Positions 52,079-64,000 of a stretch of 64,000 nucleotides of DNA are shown here, in pieces. Every line of letters begins with the position of its first letter. The stretch's first letter is position 1. The stretch lies in contig OY740768.1 in assembly GCA_963513935.1 (NCBI GenBank), positions 16,790,590 to 16,854,589 on the forward strand, written 5' to 3'. Below the pieces are notes generated by a model. The model had not been told where the DNA came from. It did no database searches and saw nothing but the letters and a program-made list of their open reading frames with translations. This DNA comes from Aphrophora alni (Eukaryota > Arthropoda > Insecta > Hemiptera > Aphrophoridae). A program made the translations under genes and the position numbers.

Positions 52079-55000
52079 CAATATATATAATTTGAATATA
52101 TATGGGTCGCATTATTGAAAAAAAACATGAATATCGTAAACATAAACAAAAAACTTTGTTTAACAATCAAAATGCTATCATGACATCTACTTGTTGACAT
52201 CATTATGAAGGTAGTTAAGATCCTGAACTCATACTATTGTTATGCTTGTTGTATGATTGCATTATAAACGACGAAACCTTGATATGTGTTAATTAAAGGT
52301 GAACATCTATTATTATATTTCATTTTGAAAACCAAGTTTAACAACAACTAAAGACAACAGCTACGTCAATAACTCCATTTTGACTTAAAAGCATTGGTTT
52401 TTAATTTCACCTGACAATGGAGTATAAATAAACTCAATCAAAAGCTGATTCTCCATTACTTCATACAATAAATAAACTGTGAAGTGGGAATTTGTTCCAA
52501 TTTAAAATTTCAAATTTAATTTATTGTAATATTATAAATTTTATTTTTTATTCGTAAATAAATAAAGCAAGGGATAAAACAAAATGTAACTAGAGTTGTA
52601 AATGACTAGAAATTAATTTAATAGTTATAGAAATGATAACTGTTTGACCTTCTGTAGGAACGGACAATTGGATTAACTAAATATTGTAAAATTGTATGTA
52701 TTAGATAAATTCTCAACATTTATGAATTTATGTATTAATCGCCAGCTTTTTAGGAAATACTTTATGTATTTAAAGTATTTAGTATTTTTAATTTCACTTA
52801 TTTACTTAACACTGTTGTAGCAAACTCGATGGTTACATCTTATTCGGACGGCGAAATTTTTATAATTTTTTTTTTTTTCATTTTCAAAATCGAGGGTTTA
52901 TTTCAATGATAACAGAATATCCCAATCACACATTATAAGTTAATAAAATCATATTTTATAAATTAGGTTATGTAAATAACATTGATATTTTGTTTACTTG
53001 CACAGGTTACCCAAACAACAAACTGTAATAAAAGTAATGACAAACAAAATTCAAAGGAAAGTTGAATTCATTACTAACCTTAAAGATAACTGAAACTTTA
53101 TTACCACCCGTTTTATTTTTAAACTTTTTTATTAGTAAATCTTTCAGATCTAAAGCAGAAGAGTTTAAACGATTTTGTTTACAAAACTCAAACACAGAAT
53201 CAAAAAGTGTTGGTAGTATTTATGCCTCAAGTTCATGGAGTTTTAAGTTTTATATTTTTGAAACTCTGTTTCATTAGTTTAGTGTCCGCTTTTATATTGT
53301 TTAAATTTTATGATTTTAATTATAGTGTGTATACATGATGTAATCTAATTGGTTTAATAAATAAAAACAAAACTTTACCTATAGGATTCTATTTATAATC
53401 CAAATAACTTTTATAATGAAAATATCGTGTTACAAATTAATGAAATTATATGAAAAGAAGTTAACGTAGATTTAAATAATTTAATAATGCTATAAACAAC
53501 AAACGTACTCTTTTTTTTTTAATTTGGGTCCACCTAGAAATAAAGATTGTTTGTAAAAATATTGGGAAGTATACAGTCAATGATATTTGGAATAGTACAT
53601 AACTTTGTATTTTATTCCTGTTCTATATGTTCATTAACTGCTCTATAAAAAAAATTTAATAAAAATAATAAATAAAAAAAACTTCAAGCTTTGTTAGAAA
53701 AAATATTATCCAATCAACATTTTAATAACAAAACATTCTAAAATTTATTATCTTTAGTAAATAATGATTTAAGAGTTGCTTATCTCATGTTAACAATAGA
53801 GTACATTATTTTAGCGTGTAACCTGACAAGAGATGTTTTAGGCGACAACATAAAACTGCTATTTAAATTTTCTTTTCAAAATTTATGAAGAATATCACGG
53901 TACACTATATTACTTTACTTTTGATATGTGATGGCTTCAGTATCAAGTTTAGATTTAATGGCATTATTGTTTTCTTAAGATACCCTGAACAATCTGATAT
54001 CATAAAATTGAAAAGCTTTTACCACCAATATATAAAAAAAGAAAGATACATTGACCTAGCTTATTGAGGCATATGAGCGAGAAGACAAAACTAATAACTT
54101 GTTTAATAATCTGTGAAATATTTGTTATTAAGTACCCAATATCACATTTATGTATATCCCTTGAAAAATGTAACGTTTCAAAAATACAAGCAAATTATAA
54201 AAAGTAGACATATGTAGAATCTAAAATATGGCTTTGTTTAAATTTTACAAAGAATTATTTTGACCTTTATATTAAAAGACCATGAGACCAACATCTGTAA
54301 AATTACTCATTACTCGGTAGAAACATAATATGACATCTTAAGCCCATAGCAACAGTAGCTTAATATGTATCATTTAGACTGATACAATATAAGGAAATAT
54401 AATTGTAATCGAGGCGTTGTAACAACTTTTCTATAAAACTACTTTGTTGAATGCCAGAGAGGACCCTTCCTCATTACGCTTGGTACAAGTCTGACCTGAC
54501 TTTCTGTTGCAGAGTACAGACGTTCTTCTCCAGATCGCAATTCTTCTCTTGTTTAGTAAAACTTTGTTAATATCTTGATATATTGAAAATTGCAGAATTT
54601 TGCTATTCTAAATGAATTGATATTTTGAATAATGGATTTAAATTAAAAGAAAGCTTATATTTTGAATAACTTTATTAATTATAAATGCTTTTTATCCAAG
54701 TAAGATTTGATATGCTTAAAGATATGATAATATAATCAAATATTATGAAATGTCAATGTGAAAAATTACGAAACAATATGAAATGTGTAATGTTGTAAGA
54801 AAAGTATGTTAGAAATGTAGAAAATCAATCAACGTATAAGATATTTTCTTATTCAAAACTTAATCATATAACCTGTAACCTCTGATTATTAGAATATCTC
54901 TCAAAGCTATATCAATATTTGACAACTTACGGATTCAATCCAGTAACTAATGTAAAATTAATTCAATTATCATTATGTTATACCTTGACTGCAAGTCGCG

Positions 55001-56253
55001 GCATTACAATTCAGAAAACACAAGAAAGTAAACTCAAGCCCACAACGTGAAACAAACCATTTATTAACAAGAATCAGCATAAAACATATTTTCCCTATAT
55101 TTCCATAATTTTAAACACTCTAATTTAAAACCCCAATTTATAATATAACAGCACAAATACTTGAAAACATTAGTAATTAAACAAAAACAGTAAATATAAG
55201 TTCTTTTCTCTTTTGATATCTTGCGCTCATTTTTTTTTATAGCTGCGTATTTTGAATGTAAAAACTTAAGGATATAATAAACAAAGGTAAACTATATTAT
55301 TAAATCGTTTAGGAGTTTCATTTTGCTCCTTGTTATTGTCTGTTGAGGGCGTGAGTTTTCTTCGTTTTGTTTTCTGAACAGTTCAAAGGAATAGTTAAAG
55401 GTAAACTAATTACAAATCTTTCACAGATTTTCAATCGAGTGATTAGTTTTGTCTTTCCGTTCATACACATCAGTAGACCCATTCTTGGTATTAAATTCAA
55501 TATAATATATCAAAAGCAAAGTAATATAGTGCGCCTGTTCTGCATAAACTTCAAACAGGAAATTTGATACACATTTTTATGTTGTGTCGTTTAAAGCATG
55601 TTTAGCCTGAATATAGCTACATGTGAAGTCTGGGCATTGTTATCTTGAGATACACAACTCTTTAATATCCCTTCATAATTTACTAACACGTAATATTTTT
55701 AATGTTCCATTATTATTTACTAACACGTAATGTTTTGTAGAATATATATTATGAGATATAAAAAAGGTTTAGATTCAGTTAGGTTCTTTCTGGATTGCCA
55801 AGCATGTACTCACTATAAATGATACCCTGAGGGTAATAACAAATATATATTAGTAGTAAAGAACGTGGGGATACTTTTTTATTAACAAAGATGTTCATGT
55901 TAAGAAAATCTCTATAATAAGAAAACTTTTTAATTTTATTTTCATGCACATAAATATAAGAAGATTTCTTTTTGTATAATGTTCTATAATGAGATAAATA
56001 TATTATTACAAATACAAATTAACGCTTCATTAAAGTAAGAGTAATTTAAGATAAATAAAATAATTACACAAAAAGGAAAAACAACGTATTTATAATTTAT
56101 ACTATACCTTAATAGAAAAAGTTATGTATAAATAAATAAATTTACTATAAATCATGTTAAAAGCATTTTTTTTTAAAAAACAAACAAAAAAATATTGAGT
56201 AGTTATAAGATTTATACGCACTTTCCTTACACAATCAACACAGATATTTCATT
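50627..56253. other. AT-rich non-coding stretch with small repeats
   Basis: No gene is seen over 5.6 kb. A (TA)n microsatellite lies at 52041-52075. The word TTTACTAACACGTAAT occurs twice (about 55679 and 55719). Around 54440-54550 there is a G+C-richer patch with an acceptor-like TTTCTGTTGCAG, but the frames after it close within about 25 codons. Confidence 0.55.
52041..52075. repeat. (TA)n microsatellite
   Basis: About 17 TA units make a self-complementary tract able to extrude as a cruciform. It is flanked by further TA-rich words to 52105. Confidence 0.95.
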
Positions 56254-56613
56254 TAAATAAATATTTCACATGGATAGCAAAATGTTCTAATACTGTACAT
56301 TGATATCATAATTAGTAGAAGGGTGAGAGATAATCACAAAATTAAGTTACTATTAACCACGCAAAAATGTGTAATATAAATCAATACAAAAATTAAACAA
56401 AACTAAACAATAAGAAAAATTCGTAATCTAAATAAATATTTCACACGAATAGCAAAATGACAGTAATAATACTGAACAATAAAATCAGAATTAGTAGAAG
56501 AGTGAAAGATAATCACAAAATTAAGTGACTATTAACCACGCAAAAATATTGCGTGTATAATAAATCAATACAAAAATTAAACAAATATAAACAATTATAA
56601 ATATTCGTTATCT
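56254..56613 (+). repeat. tandem duplication of a 175-185-bp unit
   Basis: TAAATAAATATTTCACA begins at 56254 and again at 56429. The following blocks match in order: ATAGCAAAATG, ATTAGTAGAAG(G/A)GTGA, GATAATCACAAAATTAAGT, ACTATTAACCACGCAAAAAT, AAATCAATACAAAAATTAAAC and TTCGT(A/T)ATCTAA. Visible identity is roughly 88-90%, much younger than the other duplications in the window. Confidence 0.9.
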
Positions 56614-59084
56614 AAGACCGTATTCTGATCAGTGTACAGTAATTAGAAACAACAGGTACGATTTTTACATAACGTACTTTAACTGTTCAATCTTCCACCA
56701 CACCTGTGGAAAAACTACTGTAATATGAATAGGACAAAGTGGGGGATAGATATTATGTTGTTGAAGGATCAATCTTTAGCAGGTCTACAACAAACAAATA
56801 ATATTTTTCGCCTCTGGTTTTACTGACTGCTGTTTCTGGTTATGGGTGAAAAAATGAGGAAGTAGTAAATGTACAAACCAAATCATAATTACAAATCATT
56901 TTTGAGAATCTAAAACTTATAAAATAATCATATAATCAACCTACAAAGTTATAGAATATAGAGCAAGACAGTGTCAGTGACCTTAGTGTAATATTGGTAC
57001 TAACAGAGTAAGTCAAAAAATAAACAAAAAAAGGGAGGGAAACCTATGGCACTAAATACAAGTGAACTTTGTAAAACGGATTGATGGATATATACTTCTG
57101 AAGATGACATGTACCCTGACACTATTAATATATTCAAGATCTAGGTGTCTGTTTTGTCTGGTTTATTTCCATTTTTCATAAGAAGATTACGACTGAGAGA
57201 TTTTGCCTTTTGTGCAACAAGAAAACAAAATCCAACTGACGTCACACCTTGTTGTCAATTGCCAAAAAACCAATCCAACATTTCTCTCACATATTTAAAG
57301 ATATTCGTTCTCCCTCTAAAAGGTTTGTTTTTATAATATATAATTTAATAAATAGAAATTCAAAAATCACACGGTAATTTCAACATGAACTTTTGTTACT
57401 TCTTTGCCTTGTTTATATGGCATAACTCTGAACTTACAAAAATTACCTTTTCTCATTTTTAAACTAATAATACAATTTTAAACAAAATTATGATAACCTC
57501 TCTATACTGTATATAATTAGTAAGATATTCAAAAATGTAATAAATACAAATTTACTATTTACATTTCATATATTTAATCCAAGTTTTATATAAAATGTAT
57601 GTTTTTAATCTATTAATTTTCTATTTATGTTTGTCTATTTTGAGCATATACGGATAAATTTATTATTTTCATTTCTATTTTTGGTTATTTGGTTATAGAA
57701 ATATCATTTAGAAGTTTTTGAATTCAGTAAATGGTATAGGAGATGTAATAATTTTAAAAAATAATAAATTAAACTTTATTTTATTATAACAAAACTTGCT
57801 ATTAAAATTCGAATTTAAATATTTATGGAACTAAGAACACATCAAATACAATGAAATACAATTACTAAGAATACACATTAAAAATAAATCAAGTGATCCT
57901 GGGTTTAGTTGTGTCTTTATTCTATGAAAACAGCGCAGCCACAGTACTCAACGAATTGCTAAATCATTGTAAGACTCCCCAACCATTTGTGACAGACGTT
58001 ATCTAAAATTCATTCAAGTAGGAAAGTTCACAAAACAAAGTGTTTCGTTCCCTACCTTCAAATAATACTCCCTTAAATCGAGAACAAACCACTACAATGC
58101 GTTGTATATACGATGCTCTCTGAAAACATAGACGAGAAGAGAAATCTACAAATAAACCAAAGTCAACCTAATGCAACATACTAGGTTGTTTTAATAGTAG
58201 TGGCAATGCAAAAGCTTTTATCTCTAATGCTTTCCCTTTCTTCTTTCATTTACCACCTACTTCTCAAATCAGGATAACATTATGCCTACCAGTGAGATTT
58301 TATTTCTTGCATATTAAAATATTTAATTTAGAATATTTTCTAACAATATTTTGGGCAGTCTGTGACAAACTGGCAAATCTATGGGAACTAGGCTCTGAAT
58401 GTGAGAGAAATCGGGAGGTTTTTAGCAGCTAATAAATAGATGTAATTTCGATTGGCTTCTTTTTTGTTGTTGTTGTTGTGTAAAGGCAAAAAAACTCTTG
58501 GTCATTATCGACTTATAAAATAAGGAATACAAGAACATAAAAGGAAGACCCCCTAGACCTCAAATACTTCAATAACGTGAGGGAAAGATGTTACGTTCAA
58601 AAGCATATATCTACCGGTCCATTTTTATTAAGTTCACTTGTATTTAGTCTCATGGATTCCCTTCCCTTTATTGTTTATTTTTTGTTTATGTATATTTAGA
58701 CCAATTTTTTTAGTGCCAAGATTACACTAACTTGCTCATTAAAAGTTTCTAGATTTAATACATTCTTATTTCAATGTTTTAGATTTTCAAATATAAATTC
58801 TAATTCTGATTTGATCTGTTAATTTAATACTTCCACATTTACAACTCGAAACAACAATCAGTAAAAATAGAGGCGAATAATATTGTATTTGTGTGGCAGA
58901 CATGAAAAACTTTGATTATTAAACATTTCCCCTACTTTTCCCTAAACATGCTACAATAGTTTTTGTTTTATGAAGTAATATTGTGGTCTTTGTTCTGTAT
59001 TTAAAAAAAATTTTAACATGATTTCTTGTAAAATTTATGTTAATATCTTTCAATATAGTTATAAAATATAAACATACTATTCTT

Positions 59085-59089
<5 letters not shown>
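56614..59089. other. AT-rich non-coding stretch
   Basis: No gene is supported. At 57950-58160 composition is slightly richer. A frame open from about 58282 to 58431 (ending near ANLWELGSECERNREVFSS) lacks an ATG and any known domain. Confidence 0.5.

Positions 59090-59134
<45 letters not shown>
59090..59134. repeat. (AT)n microsatellite
   Basis: About 22 AT units make an uninterrupted self-complementary run. Confidence 0.95.
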
Positions 59135-59136
<2 letters not shown>

Positions 59137-59659
59137 CTTTTGCATACCATATTATATACTTTAAAAGTTATTTTGGATATTTATAATAACATATTTCCCT
59201 TATTAAAAATTATTTTACAATAACAAATCATCTTATTTTACACGCATATAAATATAAAATATTGTTTATTAAACGATTCACTGCTTTATTTGCATTAACT
59301 TAACCCATTTTTAACTTTTTAAACAAATTTAATAATATAATCATTATGATATTATTTGAAACACTATATAAATTAATTTAAAAAATAACAAACTAATGTG
59401 ATAATAAGAAAAACGCTTCCAGGATGATTTTGTTGTCTAACTGTGTACTAAAACTTCATAGTTCGAGTTCAGTTACGTTCATTTTATAAATTTTCATTTA
59501 TCACATTTATTTAACATTGTGTCTGTGTTAGAAAAATGTACCAATTTCAACTATACTTCCACTTTAACGACATATGTTCTACTATTATAACTTGAATAGT
59601 TGGAACCATTTATAATATAGGTATAATATATATTATACATGTATAATATATACATAACA

Positions 59660-59920
59660 TACTAGCAGAATACCCGTCTTTCATACTGGGTTGTCGTATA
59701 TTTGTATTGGAGTATAGATAATTGAGGGTTAAGGGAGGTTTCAATGCCAGTGTGGCGGTTCCATGATGGAATTTCTAAATAAAAATAGGCCTATGTTTTA
59801 ACCAGGTGTCCTAAGAATGTCCCTGTTACAATTTCAGCTCAATGGGTCCAGTAGTTTTTACGTGATTGAGTAACACACAGGCAGACACCATTCGATTTTT
59901 ATATGATAGTATAGATGTAT
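59660..59920 (+). mobile_element. insect-type short interspersed repeat
   Basis: The segment opens with ACTAGCAGAATACCCGTCTTTC and contains ACAATTTCAGCTCAATGG, GTCCAGTAGTTTTTACGTGA and TTGAGTAACACACAGGCAGAC. It ends with ATATGATAGTATAGATG. This order (CTAGC..CCCG start; TTCAGCTC..GGTCCAGTAG; GAGTAACA..CAGACA; ATA.TAGTATAGAT end) is the layout of a very common non-autonomous repeat in insect genomes. I know it by pattern only. It is flanked on both sides by TATAATATA microsatellite DNA. Confidence 0.55.
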
Positions 59921-62900
59921 AATACATATATTATAGGACCTTAATTTTGAGTTTCTTCCTATCTGACCAATACATTTAACTTTACATTTCATTTAATTAA
60001 ATGCACTCCCCTAACAGTATAGCTATTATTACACACATTACACAAAATATAACAATAAACCTGGAATTAGAAATTTTTGAAATAATCAAGACAACATGGG
60101 TTAATAACCTGTGTTTGACATCAGTATAAAAGAAGGACCAAGTACAGTAGACATAAAGGCTAACAATAAAAGAAAACCACCGAAACCCGTCAAGCAGAAT
60201 TAATATGATTCAGTAACTAAGGAAAGAGAAACAATTACTACCAATAAAAGAATTCTATCTAGAATAAAGAATACGTTTGAAAAAATTATATATAAATATT
60301 TTTTAATGCTCTATAAAATTGTGTTTATTAAGCCGTGATTTTTGTTCAACGTCTGACTTTCATCTTAAACGTCTATAACTCTTATTACAACTATATAAAT
60401 TAGCAAAATGTCGAAACAAGTTTTGGTTTTAAATAATCAAATACATTTCTGTTTTAATTAGAAGTGAAAACGTTTCATTAATTTACTGTATTAGCGACAT
60501 AACCATTGTATAAAGAACAGTTGGCGCCACTAAACTTCGTTCACGTTACCTCTTCCTATTTCTTTTTAAATATAATTTCTGTTAAGTTATAGATTTTTTA
60601 AGTTTGCATTTTAGTATTTTTATCATTTATGTATAAAAACAATAAATAATATTTCAAAATATACTTCAAGAGTGTTGTTTTTTTTTTGATATATGAAGAA
60701 AATATAAGCTTAAGTATTTAGGGCTAATTAGACAAAAAAATTATCCAGAGAATTATTTTTTTAATAATGTGGTCGTGAGTGCTAAACCTGAATAGTAAAA
60801 ACTAACTCTATGTTCATAAATAAAATCAGGAACTATATATAAAAAAGAATCAAAAAAAAAACAGAAAATTTACACTATAAAAACAAACATTTACTCCGTA
60901 TTTTGTAGGATATTAACCTGGACAAAATACGTCCTCTAGATTAAAATATAATCCTTATAACATTATATAATCTAAATGTCACATTTAGTTCAGTATTAAT
61001 TTATATCCCTCTGAGGATGGTAGCTAGTTTACCGAAATGTACCAATATGCTTTATATTGCTAACGAAAATTGTGTTCGTGTTTTATTTTATGGTTTGGGG
61101 ATTATTTCTTTCATATCGTAAAGACATGGCTCATTAGATATTATATTTGTGTCCGACTATGGTTCATTAATCTCAGAAATTAGACAAATATTTATAATGA
61201 AATTTCATTTCGTTTTCATTCATCCTTACGACAAGTTTTATATTTGTCTCGGAAACAACACTATATACAGTTTTTTAACGTAAAACAAATCATGCAAAAA
61301 TTGCAATCACTATTAATTTCAATAATTTATAAATAATAAATATATATTTATAAATAATTTATAAAAGTATAAGTAGCCTACAACCAAAAACAAGGGGATC
61401 ACGTTCAATCAATCTGATTATTTAAAATTCTTTGAATGAATCTATAATATGTAGCCTACATCTATTTCATTTTCATATATCATATGAACAAAAATTTAAA
61501 ATACTAATCTTTTCTTACTCTGAATTCTCTCTAACATGCAAAAGTACTATGATGATAAAAGAAAAATTTAACATAAATATCTAAAAAAAAATAAGGGTTT
61601 TTACTTTCTTTAAACAAAACAAAATCTGTTTCATAATGCCATCATTCTATATACTTTAAAAGCTCGTTATATTGACCATGATAAAGTCGGGTATTATTCC
61701 ATTTTATTTCGTTATTGTAATATACAAAACAATAATATGTACAGTTTTGCATTCACATATTTTCATTTAAAAGCTTTCTTCTGTTAAACGTGTTCCACTT
61801 CTTATGGATTTGTTCCCCGTATTTTTTTTAACCAAATAAAAAAGAAAGTTCACGAAACGCATGAGATCAAATTTCAGGAAATTAAAACTGCAAACAAAAG
61901 GAGAATAGAGCGGAGATTGGTTTCACAAAAATAAAACATTCGTAGACTACTTGTGTTTCTGCTTGAACACCACATTAAGTTTGGACAAAGAGAAACAGTT
62001 TTATCAATCATTCTGTTTATTATAAATTGGAATTTTTTGAATTGTTTCTTTCATTACAATATATACGAAAGAAACACTGTTTTAAAATTAGAGATGTTTA
62101 GTTGTTTCGTTTTTTCAAATATTCATAAAAAAATAATTCTGTTCTACACTATATCCTTACTATAGACTGTGGAAAAGGTTTCATGCCCTTCCCATTTAAA
62201 CTGTACGATGCAATTACCTTAACTTTCCAATTATATTATAGGGCTAGTAGTAACGTTTCTATTCACATCTTAGCTATTTCACAAATTTTAAATGAATGCG
62301 AACATGTTTAAATAATTTTAAGAACGATCTATGTCTAACCTTCTTTCTGCACATCTATCTTCTCTTACTTCAACAACTATTTATTCTTTATTCTAGTGAC
62401 TCTATGTTTTTACTTACCAGCTCATTTATTTTTTCACTTACTCATATTTTGATACATAAAAACAAAGTATTAATCACCGAGGTATAACTTAGCAGAACTT
62501 ACAAATAAATGGTAACAAATAAAAATATTATTTATTACACATTTTACAAAATTTTAATTTTTAACTTAATATTAGATTTAAAAAAACGTATCTAATGCAG
62601 GCAACTTATTCATCACAAAAATGTATTAGATGCAAAATGTTACTACAGCAGGAATTTAATAATTCAAACTCTAAGACAGATAGTTTTGATATTATTAAAT
62701 TAAATAAAAAGAGAGCAAATGTAATAAAAAAACATTTAAAGTAAAATTAAATTAACGGAATATGTTATAAATAAATTATAGCTTTAAAAAAATGATGGCG
62801 AACAAATATTTGTCTTAAAAACACTTTCATGCGTTTAAGACTAACTCTTTTATACCTATATCGATAGCCCTTACTCTTCTAGACACAAAGAACAAGCCAA

Positions 62901-63689
62901 ATATTTAAAACACGTAAGTTTTACATTTTCTACTTATACTTGTTGTGTTCTATAACTCCAACATCATCGGAGCTTAAAATACCTTTTTTTTGTAATATTG
63001 TAAGGAAGATTAATAAAAAATGTATATTCAATGACAGTAGAAAAATTGAAATAATATTTTGCTCTCGGTAAAAAAAGTTCTATTTCTTTATGTAAATAGT
63101 TATCACAATCTGTTATATAATCCATTTTTAATTTATAAAATCTATATTATTTTTTAAATTTTAAAAATTGGATGATATTATAGAGATCTGTTGAAATATT
63201 TTCAATATCCTAATCTGCCTAATTTTGTTCCTTAATAATGGAATACGATTTCTTTTTAATTACAAGCAAACATTGAGATGGATAATAAATGTACTTCCCC
63301 TACAACAAGTTGCATACTTTAATCTTAATCTACAAAAATTAAGGAATATCAATTTTACGGCGTTCGTGCTTGGAAAAGAGATTCTTTAAACAAATACACG
63401 CAAAATTGTATATAGAAGATTTTTAAATTATTTAATATACTTTTCCCTCGTCAAACTTCCATCCAAAACATTGTCAATTTATTTATTTCATATATACGAA
63501 AAGCATTTATATTAACACACTACCCACTACGAAAAATTTAAACAACATACACGTAACAAATTTAGTCTTCCTTTAAAAAGAAAGACTTTGTATCATCCAT
63601 ACCCAACTATATCCATATACCTAAATACCTAATACCATATAATTTAAATAAAAACACTATCTTAGAGAGTTTCGATCAGCTGACATTAT
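59921..63689. other. AT-rich non-coding stretch
   Basis: No gene is seen. A CTGAGGA..GGTA/TACC..GAAA hairpin word at 61011-61037 resembles the hammerhead-like family but lacks a convincing stem I or stem III. Open frames such as 61953-62165 and 62296-62487 have no recognisable features. Confidence 0.55.
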
Positions 63690-63921
63690 ACATTCCAACA
63701 TTTACAACGTATTGCTGACGTAGAACGTCGCAGTATCGTCAGCAAGTCATAAATTCTTCTCTGCACTCTACCCTTACGAAACCATTTAAATAAATAAAGA
63801 ATAAAACAGTTCCTAGTACTGATCCCTGGGGAACCACGTGCATTACTTGTTCCACCCCATTACGCACAAGCCATCGCTGCCTACTCCATAACCATAAAAC
63901 CAATTTTAAACGAAATTCCAA
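63690..63921 (-). pseudogene. non-LTR reverse transcriptase palm fragment
   Basis: The minus strand reads RWLVRNGVEQ, then VVPQGSVLGTVLFFIYLNGF, which is the PQGSVLGPLLFxIYINDL block of non-LTR reverse transcriptases with G-P changed to G-T and the terminal N-D changed to N-G. A frame change then gives LADDTATFYVSNTL (63746-63705), the FADD catalytic motif with both Asp retained. A stop precedes it in that frame. The fragment is truncated on both sides. It is from the palm domain, so it does not overlap the C-terminal relic at 43.5-44.3 kb. Confidence 0.85.
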
Positions 63922-64000
63922 ATTCTATAATTTAACGATATTAAATAAATAAAAAAAATTGATCAACATTGTTATTAACCAACGTTATAAGCTACTTATA
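63922..64000. other. window edge, AT-rich
   Basis: If the RT relic extends upstream on the minus strand, its fingers domain would lie here, but only AT-rich sequence without RT motifs is visible. Confidence 0.4.

Noticed and set aside
54480..54560. Splice-acceptor-like TTTCTGTTGCAG followed by an exon
   Set aside because: All three frames after it close within about 25 codons and no donor or coding signal follows.
58282..58431. Open frame ending ANLWELGSECERNREVFSS
   Set aside because: It has no ATG, no recognised family and a length compatible with chance.

Overview
This is a gene-poor, very AT-rich stretch of an animal nuclear genome. It has no operons, no ribosome-binding-site architecture, no rRNA, no recognisable tRNA and no long open reading frame. 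Instead it holds microsatellites, minisatellites, inverted-repeat elements, decayed non-LTR reverse transcriptase fragments and a Penelope-like element remnant. That mix, plus recurrent TAGGCCTA-type words and a repeat with the CTAGCAGAATACCCG layout common in insects, suggests an arthropod, probably an insect and possibly a hemipteran. The order is a low-confidence inference. No host protein-coding exon can be defended firmly. The window is probably intergenic or deep intronic.

Layout. 1-8.7 kb: featureless AT-rich DNA with a G-quadruplex-like motif. 8.75-10 kb: a 101-bp hairpin, then a long inverted repeat with about 160-bp arms at about 97% identity (9518-9960). 11.4-14.8 kb: two CT-rich tracts, a palindromic hairpin, and a compact GC/CpG-rich MITE-like element with TA flanks (13021-13321). 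14.8-22.4 kb: AT-rich background and a second copy of an old interspersed repeat. 22.47-23.04 kb: a Penelope-like retroelement relic, with inverted terminal segments around a C-terminal coding tail. 23-33 kb: small repeats, an inverted pair at 26.8 kb, a diverged duplication (27.7 and 30.2 kb), and a GT/GC Z-DNA-type tract at 31.1 kb. 33.0-33.96 kb: an anomalous G+C-rich island. 34.9-37.1 kb: two old copies of a 600-bp segment. 38.95-40.07 kb: two adjacent minisatellites (11 exact 77-bp units; a 26/26/30-bp higher-order array). 41-44.3 kb: a possible 75-codon small ORF, an 880-bp long-TIR DNA element and a non-LTR RT C-terminal relic. 44-64 kb: mostly AT-rich with short repeats, and a second RT relic at the right edge (63.69-63.92 kb).

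Most interesting signal. A hammerhead-ribozyme-like architecture recurs in the window: stem I, CUGANGA, stem II, GAAA, a short palindromic stem III, then a second stem I strand. One instance on the minus strand (47732-47776) has every conserved core position plus a perfect 6-bp stem I and a self-complementary ACGCGT stem III. Two more sit in the inverted termini of the Penelope-like relic, where published work places hammerheads in this retroelement class. Others are decayed. Catalytic activity is untested, and stem II is imperfect in all copies.
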